Shown here: piece by piece, positions 8,791-17,375 of the stretch | Position numbering within the stretch: the first letter of the stretch is position 1 | Layout: each line of letters starts with the position of its first letter | NCBI GenBank assembly: GCA_023380515.1 | Contig: JAMCRH010000018.1 | Span: forward strand, 13,332-34,360 | DNA length: 21,029 nucleotides | Direction of reading: 5' to 3' | Source: Gammaproteobacteria bacterium | Lineage (GTDB): Bacteria; Pseudomonadota; Gammaproteobacteria; Enterobacterales; Alteromonadaceae | Notes under the pieces: generated by a model | What the model was told of the DNA's origin: nothing | What the model saw: only the letters and a program-made list of their open reading frames with translations | The model's database searches: none | Program-made: the position numbers and the translations under genes

Positions 8791-9273
8791 ATGCCTCGTT
8801 TACCCTTACTCAACGCACCGCAATTTAGCGGTTTCATTCGTGGTTTTAACCTCATCGAATTAATGGTCGTGGTTGCCATACTCGCTATTCTCACCTCGTT
8901 TGCAGTTCCCGCTTATTCTGACTACAACCAGCGTGCCAAAGCCGGTGCCGCACTCATGGGCCTGCAACCATGGCAAACCGCGATTAATTTGTGTTGGCAA
9001 ATGCAGGGGACCTTGTCGCCCTGTAGTCAGTTTGGTCAGCGCGGTATTCCGGCGGTGACGACGCCGTTGCCAAGCGGTATTGCTAGCCTCGCTGCCGGTA
9101 CCCAAGCCGGTTCCATTGCCGCAGAACTAGAAGTCGTCAGCAAAGCGGGAACGCCGGTGCGGATTGAATTACGGCCAAGTACCACAGCCACCCAATTACA
9201 TTGGCAACTCGCCTGCTCCGACTATAGCGACAGCGGCACAATGCGGATTCCGCATTGCAGTAGTGCGTTATAA
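8791..9273 (+). CDS. pilA: Type IV major pilin-like prepilin
   Basis: This is a type IV pilin subunit, cut and N-methylated by PilD and assembled into a pilus or pseudopilus. The prepilin peptidase site is clear: the leader ends in Gly18, and the mature protein starts at Phe19 with [27 protein letters not shown], carrying the conserved Glu at mature position 5 and the hydrophobic assembly helix. The mature part is about 142 residues. Four cysteines (68, 78, 142, 156) suggest two disulfides, the last one closing a C-terminal loop. The 18-residue leader is longer than the usual 6-10, but ATG has a strong upstream AAAGGA and no later Met lies in the leader. pilB follows after 14 bases. Which pilus function it serves (adhesion, motility or uptake) cannot be read from the sequence. 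Confidence 0.93.
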   Translation: MPRLPLLNAPQFSGFIRGFNLIELMVVVAILAILTSFAVPAYSDYNQRAKAGAALMGLQPWQTAINLCWQMQGTLSPCSQFGQRGIPAVTTPLPSGIASLAAGTQAGSIAAELEVVSKAGTPVRIELRPSTTATQLHWQLACSDYSDSGTMRIPHCSSAL

Positions 9274-9287
9274 ACAGGAGTACAACC

Positions 9288-10301
9288 ATGCACCAGTTAC
9301 CTGAAACCCTCGGGCAGTTTATAGCGCAACACGCCCTGAATCAGTGTTCGGACTTACATCTCGAAGCGCAGCAAGATGGTTACCGTTGGCGAGCACGAAG
9401 ACTCGGTCAGATGCACCAACTCGACAGCATCAGTGTCGATGAAGGCCGACGACTCATCGCTGCAATGAAATCAGCTGCTGGACTCGACACCACCGAGCGC
9501 GTGCGCCCGCAAGATGGTCGTTTTGATTTTGCTGTGTTTGACGAAGCGGTGCAGGTTGATTGCCGCTTGAATACAGTTGCCACACTGCATGGGGAAAAGC
9601 TGGTGATTCGCGTGCAAGTGTTAGCCGCGGGCAATTTACCACTCGACGAGCTCGGCTTACTGCCATCCCAACTTGCCGCCATGCGCGCAGCCAGCCAAGC
9701 CGAACATGGCTTGATTCTGGTTACTGGCGCCACCGGCAGTGGTAAAACCCGCACGCTGTATGCATTGTTGCAAGCCATTACCGGCGAGCAAAAGAATATC
9801 GTCACCGTTGAGGATCCGGTTGAAATGGCACTGACTGGCATCAACCAAGTGCCCGTCAATCATGCTCAGTCACTCGATTTTGCGAAGATTCTCAGAGCTT
9901 TACTACGCCAAGATCCCGATGTCATCATGATTGGCGAAATCCGTGATGCCGAAACTGCCCAAATCGCCTGCCAAGCCGCGCAAACCGGACACTTGGTATT
10001 AGCGACTTTGCACGCCAGCAATGCACTCAGTGCATTTGTGCGTTTACAACAGCTCGGTGTCGACTACTATCAGTTAGCCGCCTGTTTGCTGATGCTCAGT
10101 TGCCAACAACTCGAAACCCATGGCGAACGACGACAAGCACGCTTTCAATTACTGCCGCGGCAAACGCAGCTGATTAATACCTTGCTCGCACATCAGCAAG
10201 ACGACTTTTGGCCTAACTTAGCTGCTTTGTGTCGCAATAAAGAAGTGAGTACGCAACCCAGTCTTGTACGTGAGCATGTGATGGTGCGCAAGCATGGCTA
10301 G
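9288..10301 (+). CDS. pilB: Type IV pilus assembly ATPase, unusually short PilB
   Basis: This cytosolic GspE/PilB hexameric ATPase would power pilus extension. Motifs are complete: Walker A GATGSGKT (147-154), Asp box IVTVEDPVE (171-179), Walker B PDVIMIGEIRD (210-220, catalytic Glu217), and His box TGHLVLATLHASNA (233-246). The 337-residue protein is far below the roughly 560 of typical PilB. It begins at once with the second N-terminal domain (SDLHLEAQQDGYRWRARRLG) and so lacks the N1/MshEN domain. It also lacks the tetracysteine zinc motif normally following the His box; the corresponding part reads CLLMLSCQQLETHGERR. The gene is one uninterrupted frame with AGGAG before ATG, so this does not look like truncation by mutation here. 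It overlaps pilC by 8 bases (ATGGCTAG). PilT is less likely given the pilA-pilC-pilD context. Confidence 0.88.
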   Translation: MHQLPETLGQFIAQHALNQCSDLHLEAQQDGYRWRARRLGQMHQLDSISVDEGRRLIAAMKSAAGLDTTERVRPQDGRFDFAVFDEAVQVDCRLNTVATLHGEKLVIRVQVLAAGNLPLDELGLLPSQLAAMRAASQAEHGLILVTGATGSGKTRTLYALLQAITGEQKNIVTVEDPVEMALTGINQVPVNHAQSLDFAKILRALLRQDPDVIMIGEIRDAETAQIACQAAQTGHLVLATLHASNALSAFVRLQQLGVDYYQLAACLLMLSCQQLETHGERRQARFQLLPRQTQLINTLLAHQQDDFWPNLAALCRNKEVSTQPSLVREHVMVRKHG

Positions 10302-11490
10302 CAGACTCGTGTGGTATAAGTGGCGGGGGTTACATCCCGAGCGCCACCACATGCACGGTGTCTGCGCAGCACTCAACCCCAAACATCTAAAAATCGAGCT
10401 ATTGCAGCATCAAACCTTGTTACAGTCGTGCCAACGTTTACCCAACCGTTGGCAGTTGCGCACCGCCGATTGGATTCAACTCATTCAGCAATGGCGAACA
10501 TTAACCACAGTCGGTTTTGATCAACAAAAATGTTGGCAATTGCTCCGTGACCGCAGCAGAAATCAGCGCCTCGCTAGCGGTTGTCAGCACATTATTAGCG
10601 GTATCCAACAAGGGCAAAGCATTAGTGCAGCCATGCGACAATTACCCCGAGTCTTTCCAAGTTGGCTGATCCCTTGGATAGAAAGTGGTGAACAAAGTGG
10701 GCAGCTCGGTTCGGTTCTCGGGCACTTAGCCGCAACCCTCAGTGTTCAACTTGCACGCCAACGCCAATTACAACAAGCCATGCGCTATCCGCTGATGGTG
10801 CTGGGTTTAGCTTTTCTTATGTTAGTGCTGATGTTGCAGCTACTGGTACCGCGCTTTGCCACTATCTACGCCGATATGGACCGTGCTTTACCCCCGCTGA
10901 CAGCGCTGGTTATCCAATGGAGCGCCATGCCGTGGTCGCTGATGGTTGGAGTGCCTTTGCTTATATTAGGTAGTTTAGCGATAGGGGCACACGTCTTAAA
11001 ACGCCTACTGCGGCAACGCTCCCGATGGCAAGAGGTCTGCTATCGTCTTCCTGGTCTTGGCCGTTGGTGGTGTGAACGCCATCTCTATGATGACTTGGTC
11101 ATGGTGCAATTGGGCTTGCAGAGCCAAATGAACCTCGTGCAATTGTGTGACTTACAAGCGCAGCACAGCGCAAGTAGCTATTGGCGCCGGCAATGGCAGC
11201 ATGCTCGCCAGCAATTACAGCAAGGCCGACCATGGTCTCTCAGCTGGCAGTCGACCCTGGCGCCAGAGCTTCTGCTTGCCGCCATTGCGATTGGCGAAGA
11301 AAGTGGTCAGTTACTTGAACAATTGCGAATTGCCACCCAAGAGCTTGGCTACAGTGTCGAACAATTTGCCCAACGCCTGCATACCGTCATTCCCGCTTGT
11401 GCATTATCTGTGGTAAGTTTAATCGTCATGTTGATTTTATTGGCAATTTATCTACCCTTATTTCAACTTGCTGGTGCTGTCGCAGTATAA
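10294..11490 (+). CDS. pilC: Type IV pilus inner-membrane platform protein
   Basis: PilC/GspF forms the inner-membrane platform that couples the PilB motor to pilin assembly. The 398-residue product has two homologous cytosolic helical F domains, at about 56-165 (with GESGQLG-like ESGEQSGQLGSVLGHLA) and about 265-365 (AIGEESGQLLEQLRIA). It has membrane segments near 166-186 (PLMVLGLAFLMLVLMLQLLVP), 213-235, and 370-392 (ALSVVSLIVMLILLAIYLPLF). The length agrees with the family (about 400). The ATG lies within the last codons of pilB, with no separate strong Shine-Dalgarno, which implies translational coupling between motor and platform. The sequence is rich in Gln, Trp and Leu and rather diverged from model PilC proteins. 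pilD follows 30 bases later. Confidence 0.92.
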   Translation: MASRLVWYKWRGLHPERHHMHGVCAALNPKHLKIELLQHQTLLQSCQRLPNRWQLRTADWIQLIQQWRTLTTVGFDQQKCWQLLRDRSRNQRLASGCQHIISGIQQGQSISAAMRQLPRVFPSWLIPWIESGEQSGQLGSVLGHLAATLSVQLARQRQLQQAMRYPLMVLGLAFLMLVLMLQLLVPRFATIYADMDRALPPLTALVIQWSAMPWSLMVGVPLLILGSLAIGAHVLKRLLRQRSRWQEVCYRLPGLGRWWCERHLYDDLVMVQLGLQSQMNLVQLCDLQAQHSASSYWRRQWQHARQQLQQGRPWSLSWQSTLAPELLLAAIAIGEESGQLLEQLRIATQELGYSVEQFAQRLHTVIPACALSVVSLIVMLILLAIYLPLFQLAGAVAV

Positions 11491-11520
11491 TGGCGCATAA
11501 CTTATAAAAAGGATTCTCGT

Positions 11521-12462
11521 GTGACAGAAGTTCTCCAAGTCTGGCCCTGGTTCGGTTGGGTATTCGCGCTGTTGATTGGCTTGTGTTTTGGTAGTTTTGC
11601 TAACGTTGTCATCGCGCGCTTGCCGGTGATGATGCAAGCCCAATGGCGGCGCGACTGTTCTGAGCTAACTGGGGCTGAGCTAACTGGGGCTGAGCTGGCG
11701 GGATCAGAGTCAACTGGCACCGAAACCAATGGCGCCAAAACAAACAAGCAAGCATGGGCAAAAAGCGAACCACAAACCTTCAACCTTGCCCAGCCCGCTT
11801 CACAATGCCCCACATGCCAAACACCAATTCGTTGGTACGACAATGTGCCGTTGCTCAGTTATGCGCTGCTGCGTGGGCGCTGTCGTAGCTGCAACACCTC
11901 AATCTCAATTCGTTATCCGTTAGTCGAGCTATTCACGGCAGCTCTCACCGCAGTCACCATTTATACATTCGGGTTCAACGCACTCGGTTGGAGTTACGCG
12001 CTATTTATTTACGTGTTGCTCATTCTAACCTTGATCGACCGCGACCATATGTTGCTACCCGATCAACTCACCTTACCGCTGCTCTGGTTCGGATTAATCG
12101 GTAGTATTTTCTGGTTACCGGTTAGCCCACAAGACGCAATTATCGGTGCCACCGCCGGCTACTTATTCTTATGGTCGGTCTTTTGGTTGTTCAAGATATT
12201 TACCGGTAAAGAGGGTATGGGCTACGGCGATTTTAAATTGCTTGCCGCACTGGGTGCTTGGCTCGGTTGGCAACATCTACCGCTGATTATTTTACTCTCG
12301 TCGGTTGTCGGTGCGGTGTATGGCATTGGCCAAATACTACAGCGCAACAGTAGCAGCAGCCAACCCATGCCATTCGGGCCATTTTTAGCCATTGCCGGAG
12401 GCATCAGCCTGTATTTCAGTGAACCCATTTATCGTTGGTACTGGAGCATCGCCCTCGGATGA
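11521..12462 (+). CDS. pilD: Prepilin peptidase / N-methyltransferase
   Basis: This polytopic inner-membrane aspartyl protease cuts prepilin leaders after Gly and methylates the new N-terminus; it may also serve type II secretion pseudopilins. The 313-residue product has the first membrane helix with GLCFGSFANVVIARLP, a cytosolic zinc-type domain with Cys96, Cys99, Cys121 and Cys124 (CPTC / CRSC), and the two catalytic aspartates in LIDRDH (Asp173) and GMGYGDFKLL (Asp237 of GxGD). It begins with GTG 11521 preceded by AAGGA at 7 bases. Residues about 46-75 (ELTGAELTGAELAGSESTG and following) are an insertion absent from model PilD proteins and built from a 15-bp tandem repeat. It lies at the end of pilABC and overlaps coaE by ATGA. 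Confidence 0.95.
   Translation: MTEVLQVWPWFGWVFALLIGLCFGSFANVVIARLPVMMQAQWRRDCSELTGAELTGAELAGSESTGTETNGAKTNKQAWAKSEPQTFNLAQPASQCPTCQTPIRWYDNVPLLSYALLRGRCRSCNTSISIRYPLVELFTAALTAVTIYTFGFNALGWSYALFIYVLLILTLIDRDHMLLPDQLTLPLLWFGLIGSIFWLPVSPQDAIIGATAGYLFLWSVFWLFKIFTGKEGMGYGDFKLLAALGAWLGWQHLPLIILLSSVVGAVYGIGQILQRNSSSSQPMPFGPFLAIAGGISLYFSEPIYRWYWSIALG
11661..11735 (+). repeat. 15-bp tandem repeat inside pilD, about five units
   Basis: TGAGCTAACTGGGGC is present twice exactly (11661-11675, 11676-11690) and continues as three progressively diverged 15-base units to 11735. Because 15 is a multiple of three, it adds five-residue units (ELTGA, ELTGA, ELAGS, ESTGT, ETNGA) without breaking the frame. It falls in the cytosolic loop of PilD between the first membrane helix and the CxxC domain. 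Confidence 0.9.
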
Positions 12463-13094
12463 GCACACCCACTCAATCGCAAACAAAGAAAGAACCTTGG
12501 ATACTGGGCGTCACCGGCGGTATCGGGTCAGGCAAAAGTACCGCAACAGAGCGATTTGCCGCGCATGGCATTGTGGTCGTTGACGCCGATGAAGTAGCTC
12601 GCCAAGTCGTTGCACCGGGCTCGGATGTGCTTGCCAAAATCGCTAAACAGTTTGGTCCACGCGTGTTGACGCAGGATGGCAGTCTCAATCGCGCCGAGCT
12701 CCGTCAGATTATTTTTGCGGATCCTGAGGCCAAAGCTTGGCTCAACCAACTCATGCATCCGGCAATTCGCAGCGAAATGCTGCAACAGCTGCAAGCCGCC
12801 ACGTCACCGTATGTCATTCTGTCAGCCCCCTTGCTGCTTGAGAATGGACTCGAGCAATATTGCCAGCGTGTATTAGTCATTGATGTTGCCGAATCGGTGC
12901 AGCGCGAGCGTACGCAAGCGCGCGACCAAGTCAGCAGTGAGCAAGTCAATGCTATTTTGGCCTCACAACTCAATCGCGAACAGCGCGTTGCGAAAGCTGA
13001 CGATATCGTTGATAACAGTGGCAGTGTTCGCGACCTCCAAGAAAAAATCGATCGCTTGCACGAATATTACTTAAGGATTGCCTTATCTGCGTGA
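12459..13094 (+). CDS. coaE: Dephospho-CoA kinase
   Basis: CoaE phosphorylates dephospho-CoA with ATP in the last step of coenzyme A synthesis in the cytosol. The 211-residue product starts MSTPTQSQTKKEPWILGVTGG. It shows the P-loop GVTGGIGSGKST at residues 17-28, VVDADEVARQVV (substrate/lid region), and the family stretch LNQLMHPAIRSEM followed by SAPLLLENGL. I start it at ATG 12459, which overlaps the pilD stop as ATGA, rather than at an upstream in-frame TTG; translational coupling with pilD is likely. The pilD-coaE-zapD-yacG order is common in Vibrio, Pseudomonas and relatives. zapD follows after 42 bases. The length matches the family (about 206). Confidence 0.95.
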   Translation: MSTPTQSQTKKEPWILGVTGGIGSGKSTATERFAAHGIVVVDADEVARQVVAPGSDVLAKIAKQFGPRVLTQDGSLNRAELRQIIFADPEAKAWLNQLMHPAIRSEMLQQLQAATSPYVILSAPLLLENGLEQYCQRVLVIDVAESVQRERTQARDQVSSEQVNAILASQLNREQRVAKADDIVDNSGSVRDLQEKIDRLHEYYLRIALSA

Positions 13095-13136
13095 GTCGGT
13101 ATCATGACGCTGAGTGCACATTAAGAACAACGGATC

Positions 13137-13886
13137 ATGGACTTTAAAACCTACGAGCACCCGCTTGAAGAAAAAATTCGCGTCTATCTGCGTATAGAAG
13201 CTTTGTTGCGGCAAATTAAAAGCGCTGCGACAGCTATTGACGCAACCTCCTACCCGTTATTTTTTGGTGGTCTGTTTAACCTACTCGACTTACTCGACCG
13301 CACCGACACGCGTGCCGATCTGATCAAAGATCTAGAACGCCGTGAAGGGCGTCTAATGGCCTACTTTAATCACCCTGCGGTGAATCAGCATCGCTTACAA
13401 GAAGTGCATCAAGAGTTACGCAAGCTATTACAAGCGCTTTGCGAAGGCCACAAATTTGGCTACGCATTGCGTGAACATCGCATGTTAGCCAACGTTCGCC
13501 AACGCATGGGTCTGATGGGCGGTCAATGCCACCACGAATTGCCTGACTTGCAGTTCTGGTTGCAGCAAGACACCGCACAGCGCCAAGCCGACGCCAATGC
13601 CTGGCTTGAACAACTTACGGTTTTACACGACGCTTTAGCGATGGAACTGAAAATGTTACGCGAACAAGGTAGTTTTGAACAACTTGAGGCGGAAAATGGC
13701 AGTTGGCAAGCGAATGCTGATAAACTGGCACTGCTGCGCTTACGCGTGCCGAATGAGTATGCGGTGTATCCACTGATTAGCGGCCATCGTCAGCGCTATA
13801 ATATTCGTTTTATGCAAGCGAACAGTCAGGAACGCGTGCCGTATCAAGACACTGTGGTCTTTGCCCTCGCCCGCTGCACTAATTAA
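13137..13886 (+). CDS. zapD: Cell division protein ZapD (FtsZ-bundling, formerly YacF)
   Basis: ZapD binds the C-terminal tail of FtsZ and cross-links protofilaments at the division ring. The 249-residue product (E. coli 247) opens with the typical MDFKTYEHPLEEKIRVYLRIE and continues with FFGGLFNLLDLLDRTDTRADLIKDLER, an alpha-helical N-terminal domain. The later beta-rich part has LRLRVPNEYAVYPLISGHRQRYNIRF, close to the family consensus. ATG has only a weak upstream AAGAAC, so translation may depend on coupling within the pilD-coaE-zapD-yacG transcript. FtsZ, its partner, is encoded in the same window at 20006-21029, and its C-terminal tail ([15 protein letters not shown]), the ZapD target in E. 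coli, is intact. Confidence 0.95.
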   Translation: MDFKTYEHPLEEKIRVYLRIEALLRQIKSAATAIDATSYPLFFGGLFNLLDLLDRTDTRADLIKDLERREGRLMAYFNHPAVNQHRLQEVHQELRKLLQALCEGHKFGYALREHRMLANVRQRMGLMGGQCHHELPDLQFWLQQDTAQRQADANAWLEQLTVLHDALAMELKMLREQGSFEQLEAENGSWQANADKLALLRLRVPNEYAVYPLISGHRQRYNIRFMQANSQERVPYQDTVVFALARCTN

Positions 13887-13916
13887 TTCACCCGTTTTAC
13901 CCGAGTAGAGGTTTGT

Positions 13917-14117
13917 GTGTCTAGTCGTCAGTCCCCCATGACCGTCCAATGTCCAACCTGCGACAAGCCTGTCGCGTGGACACCTGAAGCGAAGTTTAAA
14001 CCTTTTTGTAGTGAGCGCTGTAAGCTGATCGATCTCGGTGAGTGGGCAGCTGAAGAGAAACGTATTACCGGTGAGCCATTACCACCCACCGCCAATGAAC
14101 ATGAAGAGAATTATTGA
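13917..14117 (+). CDS. yacG: YacG, small zinc protein, DNA gyrase inhibitor
   Basis: YacG is a small zinc-binding protein that in E. coli binds GyrB and inhibits DNA gyrase. The 66-residue product has the four zinc cysteines in the pattern CPTC (12, 15) and CSERC (31, 35), followed by the typical [20 protein letters not shown] and a short acidic tail. The start is GTG 13917, preceded by AGAGG at 5 bases; the internal ATG at 13938 lacks a ribosome binding site but would still leave the zinc knuckle whole. It is the last gene of the plus-strand pil-coaE-zapD group and converges with mutT, whose stop lies about 30 bases away. I see no good terminator in this short gap. Confidence 0.93.
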   Translation: MSSRQSPMTVQCPTCDKPVAWTPEAKFKPFCSERCKLIDLGEWAAEEKRITGEPLPPTANEHEENY

Positions 14118-14148
14118 TTTTTGGCTATGCCGTTTAACGAGCGAATCG

Positions 14149-14553
14149 TTAACCAACTAAAAGCGCCACCGTAGCGGCAACAATGGGTTCGTTGGCCGCT
14201 GGGAACTCTAAGGTTTGCAGTTGTTCGGCATCGACCCATTGCCAAGGTTGTCCCTCATTGGCGCGAATCTCACCCGTATGCGTAGCGACATGCCAGATAT
14301 CTAGGCGCACCGCTTTGTCCCCATAGTCATGGACAACTTCTAACATCGGTTCGGCACTTTCAACTGTGACGTTCAGCTCCTCTTTGAGCTCGCGTGCCAA
14401 CGCCGTGCGTACATCTTCGTGGGCTTCGACTTTGCCGCCAGGAAATTCCCACAAACCACCTTGATGTTGATGATCAGCACGACGACTCACTAAAACGCAA
14501 TCGCCGCGGGTGATCACACCCACGGCGACGTGTACTGGATTGACTACCGCCAT
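14149..14553 (-). CDS. mutT: 8-oxo-dGTP diphosphatase (Nudix hydrolase)
   Basis: MutT hydrolyses 8-oxo-dGTP and so prevents A:T to C:G transversions. The 134-residue product has the Nudix box at residues 40-62 (GKVEAHEDVRTALARELKEE then LNV), with the metal-binding REx2EE glutamates in place, and the usual flanking GGLWEFPGG. The ATG is 2 bases after the secA stop (TAAGTATG), so the two genes are co-transcribed and probably translationally coupled. secA-mutT adjacency is the classic gammaproteobacterial order. The C-terminal EFPAANEPIVAAT also fits the MutT subfamily. An inverted repeat overlaps its stop codon, but without a T-tract. Confidence 0.95.
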   Translation of the reverse strand: MAVVNPVHVAVGVITRGDCVLVSRRADHQHQGGLWEFPGGKVEAHEDVRTALARELKEELNVTVESAEPMLEVVHDYGDKAVRLDIWHVATHTGEIRANEGQPWQWVDAEQLQTLEFPAANEPIVAATVALLVG

Positions 14554-14555
14554 AC

Positions 14556-17288
14556 TTAAGCGAGCTTACCGTGACAGTGCTTATATTTTTTGCCCGAGCC
14601 ACATGGGCATGGATCGTTACGACCCACTTTTTCGCCATCACGCACCAATGGCTGTCCACTTGCACCAGCGCCAACACCGGCTGGTGCCGCGCCTGTGGCT
14701 GAAGGCGCACTCTCGTGCTGATACTGCTTCGGAGCTGAGTCTTTCTGACGACGCTGAGCTTCCATTTCCTCAACATCTTCTTCGGCCCGCACCCGCACTT
14801 TACTTAGAATGCTAATGACATCGACCTTCAGCGCTTCCAGCATATCCATAAACAAGTCATAGGCTTCACGCTTATATTCTTGTTTCGGGTTTTTGTTGGC
14901 ATAACCGCGCAAGTGAATCCCTTGACGCAGATGGTCCATCGCCGCTAAGTGCTCTTTCCAATGTTGGTCAAGGCTTTGCAGCATGACTGCTTTTTCAAAA
15001 TGACGCAGAACTTGCTCGCCCACTTGTTGTTCTTTCTCGCCGTACGCTTTCACCGCTTCTTCAACAATGCGTTCACGGAGAATTTCTTCAAACAGTTTGT
15101 CGTCTGAGTCTAACCATTGCTGGATTGGCAAATGTAAGTCGAAGTCAGCGCGCAGACGATCTTCAAGCCCTTCGATGTTCCACATTTCTTCCAGTGACTG
15201 AGGTGGAATGTACTCGTCGATTACGCGATTAATCACGTCTTCACGAATTACCGCAATGGTGTCTTTAATGTCTTTGCCGTCAAGCAGGTCATTCCGCTGC
15301 TCGTAAACCACTTTCCGTTGGTCGTTGGCAACATCATCATACTCAAGTAATTGCTTACGAATATCGAAGTTACGACCTTCAACCTTACGTTGCGCGTTCT
15401 CAATTGCTTTGGTAACCCAAGGATGCTCAATCGCTTCGCCTTCTTTCATACCAAGGCGCTTCATCATTGCCGCCATGCGGTCCGAGGCGAAAATACGCAT
15501 GAGTGAGTCTTCGAGTGACAAATAGAAACGTGACGAACCCGGGTCACCCTGACGACCCGCACGACCACGTAACTGGTTGTCGATTCGGCGTGACTCATGA
15601 CGCTCGGTACCGACGATATGCAAACCACCAGCGGCGATTACTTCGGCGTGACGTTTCTTCCAGTCTTCGCGAATCTTCTTAATTTGCTCTTCCGTTGGGT
15701 TTTCTAAATCGGCGATTTCAGTTTGCCAGTTACCACCGAGCATAATATCGGTACCACGACCGGCCATGTTGGTGGCAATGGTGACCGAGCCAGCTTGACC
15801 TGCTTGGGCAATAATCTGTGCTTCTTGAGCATGGAATTTAGCGTTCAAAACTTGGTGCTTAATTTTCTCTTTCTTCAGCAACTTAGACACAAGTTCTGAG
15901 CTCTCGATTGAGCTGGTACCGACCAACACCGGTCGGCCAGCGTCACGCTGCTCACGAATATCTTCAATAATCGCTTTGTATTTTTCTGCAGCGGTTAAGA
16001 AGATTAAGTCTGGCATATCGTCCCGAACCATTGGCTTGTTGGTTGGAACCACGACCGTTTCAAGACCGTAAATTGATTGGAACTCGAATGCTTCAGTGTC
16101 GGCCGTACCGGTCATACCTGCTAGCTTCTCGTATAGACGGAAGTAGTTCTGGAAGGTAATTGACGCTAACGTTTGGTTTTCGTTTTGAATTGGCACGCCT
16201 TCTTTGGCTTCTACCGCTTGGTGCAAGCCTTCTGACCAACGGCGGCCTTCCATTGTCCGACCCGTATGTTCGTCAACAATGACGATCTGATCATCTTTGA
16301 CAATGTAGTCAACGTCCCGATGGAATAAATGATGCGCGCGCAAGGCCGCGTTCACATGGTGCAGCAAAGAAATATTCGCCGGCGAGTACAGCGAGGCGTC
16401 TTCGTCAAGCAAGCCATTCTCTTTCAGAATTGCTTCAATATGCTCTTGACCATGTTCAGTTAAATACAACTGACGCGCTTTCTCATCAATGGTGTAATCG
16501 CCTAGTTCAGCGCCTTCTTCACCTTTACCATCTTCATGGGCTTGGCGAATCAGTTGCGGCACCAGCGTGTTGATACGCATGTACAGCTCTGACGAGTCTT
16601 CCGCTGGACCTGAAATAATCAATGGTGTCCGTGCTTCGTCAATTAGGATCGAGTCGACCTCGTCCACAATTGCATAGTGCAGGTCACGTTGAACGCGATC
16701 TTCAGGCGTAAACGCCATGTTGTCGCGCAAGTAGTCGAAACCAAACTCATTGTTTGTACCGTACAGGATGTCACAGGCGTAGTTTTCTTTCTTTTCTTTC
16801 GGGTGCATGCCAGCAACGTTAATGCCGACTTTCATGCCTAAGAACTCAAAGAACGGACGGCTCCAGTCGGCATCACGACGAGCTAGGTAGTCGTTCACGG
16901 TAATAATGTGCACGCCACGGCCAGTTAAGGCGTTCAGGTAAGCCGGCAGGGTTGCCGTTAAGGTTTTACCTTCACCCGTACGCATTTCCGAGATACGGTG
17001 TTCATTGAGGATCATGCCACCAATCAACTGCACGTCGAACGGGCGCATTTCAAAAATTCGCTTACTCGCTTCACGCGCAACTGCAAACGCTTCAACAAGG
17101 AGGTCGTCAATAGTCTCCCCGTTCGCTAAACGCTCTTTAAACTCAGCTGTTTTCGCTTGTAATTGTTCATCACTTAACTGCTCGTATTCGGCTTCTAGGG
17201 CGTTAATTTGATCAACACGCTTCCGGGCTGCACGAATAATACGATCGTTCCGACTACCAAACATTCGTTTAAAGAGACTACCAAACAT
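14556..17288 (-). CDS. secA: Preprotein translocase ATPase SecA
   Basis: SecA is the ATPase motor that pushes unfolded preproteins through SecYEG. The 910-residue product starts [16 protein letters not shown], as in other proteobacterial SecA; E. coli has 901. Motifs include Walker A MRTGEGKT near residue 104, the DEVD Walker [17 protein letters not shown], and [22 protein letters not shown]. The C-terminus ends with the zinc/SecB-binding [18 protein letters not shown] chose ATG 17288 for the N-terminus; an in-frame GTG at 17342 lies inside a hairpin and adds residues not seen in SecA. A weak AGGA is 12 bases upstream. secM is absent; instead a terminator-like hairpin (17328-17355) stands between the M23 peptidase gene and secA, which suggests leader control. 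mutT follows. Confidence 0.97.
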   Translation of the reverse strand: MFGSLFKRMFGSRNDRIIRAARKRVDQINALEAEYEQLSDEQLQAKTAEFKERLANGETIDDLLVEAFAVAREASKRIFEMRPFDVQLIGGMILNEHRISEMRTGEGKTLTATLPAYLNALTGRGVHIITVNDYLARRDADWSRPFFEFLGMKVGINVAGMHPKEKKENYACDILYGTNNEFGFDYLRDNMAFTPEDRVQRDLHYAIVDEVDSILIDEARTPLIISGPAEDSSELYMRINTLVPQLIRQAHEDGKGEEGAELGDYTIDEKARQLYLTEHGQEHIEAILKENGLLDEDASLYSPANISLLHHVNAALRAHHLFHRDVDYIVKDDQIVIVDEHTGRTMEGRRWSEGLHQAVEAKEGVPIQNENQTLASITFQNYFRLYEKLAGMTGTADTEAFEFQSIYGLETVVVPTNKPMVRDDMPDLIFLTAAEKYKAIIEDIREQRDAGRPVLVGTSSIESSELVSKLLKKEKIKHQVLNAKFHAQEAQIIAQAGQAGSVTIATNMAGRGTDIMLGGNWQTEIADLENPTEEQIKKIREDWKKRHAEVIAAGGLHIVGTERHESRRIDNQLRGRAGRQGDPGSSRFYLSLEDSLMRIFASDRMAAMMKRLGMKEGEAIEHPWVTKAIENAQRKVEGRNFDIRKQLLEYDDVANDQRKVVYEQRNDLLDGKDIKDTIAVIREDVINRVIDEYIPPQSLEEMWNIEGLEDRLRADFDLHLPIQQWLDSDDKLFEEILRERIVEEAVKAYGEKEQQVGEQVLRHFEKAVMLQSLDQHWKEHLAAMDHLRQGIHLRGYANKNPKQEYKREAYDLFMDMLEALKVDVISILSKVRVRAEEDVEEMEAQRRQKDSAPKQYQHESAPSATGAAPAGVGAGASGQPLVRDGEKVGRNDPCPCGSGKKYKHCHGKLA

Positions 17289-17327
17289 GTTTTTACTAAT
17301 TCCTGTACCAAAAAATTCTGCTGACGG

Positions 17328-17355
17328 AAAAATAAACGGCACCGCTACGGTGCCG
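17328..17355 (-). terminator. secA: Terminator/attenuator-like hairpin in the secA leader
   Basis: On the minus strand CGGCACCG, loop TAG, CGGTGCCG form a perfect 8-bp GC-rich stem followed by TTTATTTTT, a textbook intrinsic terminator. It ends 39 bases before the secA ATG, leaving no room for a complete promoter between it and secA. Just upstream, ACGGTG (17373-17368), two bases after the M23 stop codon, can pair with CACCGT of the first arm, giving a competing antiterminator-like fold. Attenuation control of secA is inference. Confidence 0.75.
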
Positions 17356-17375
17356 GTATTTACGACTCACCGTGA

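Noticed and set aside
11502..11843. Minus-strand frame with a repeated SSAPVSSAPVSS-like segment
   Set aside because: It is the antisense reading of the pilD tandem repeat; PilD motifs continue on both sides in the plus frame.
14134..14152. Inverted repeat TTAACGA / TCGTTAA between yacG and mutT as a terminator
   Set aside because: The stem is AT-rich, overlaps the mutT stop and has no T-tract on either strand.
17289..17342. N-terminal extension of SecA from an in-frame GTG at 17342
   Set aside because: The GTG is inside the terminator stem, has no ribosome binding site, and the extension is not found in SecA; ATG 17288 gives the normal [12 protein letters not shown] start.
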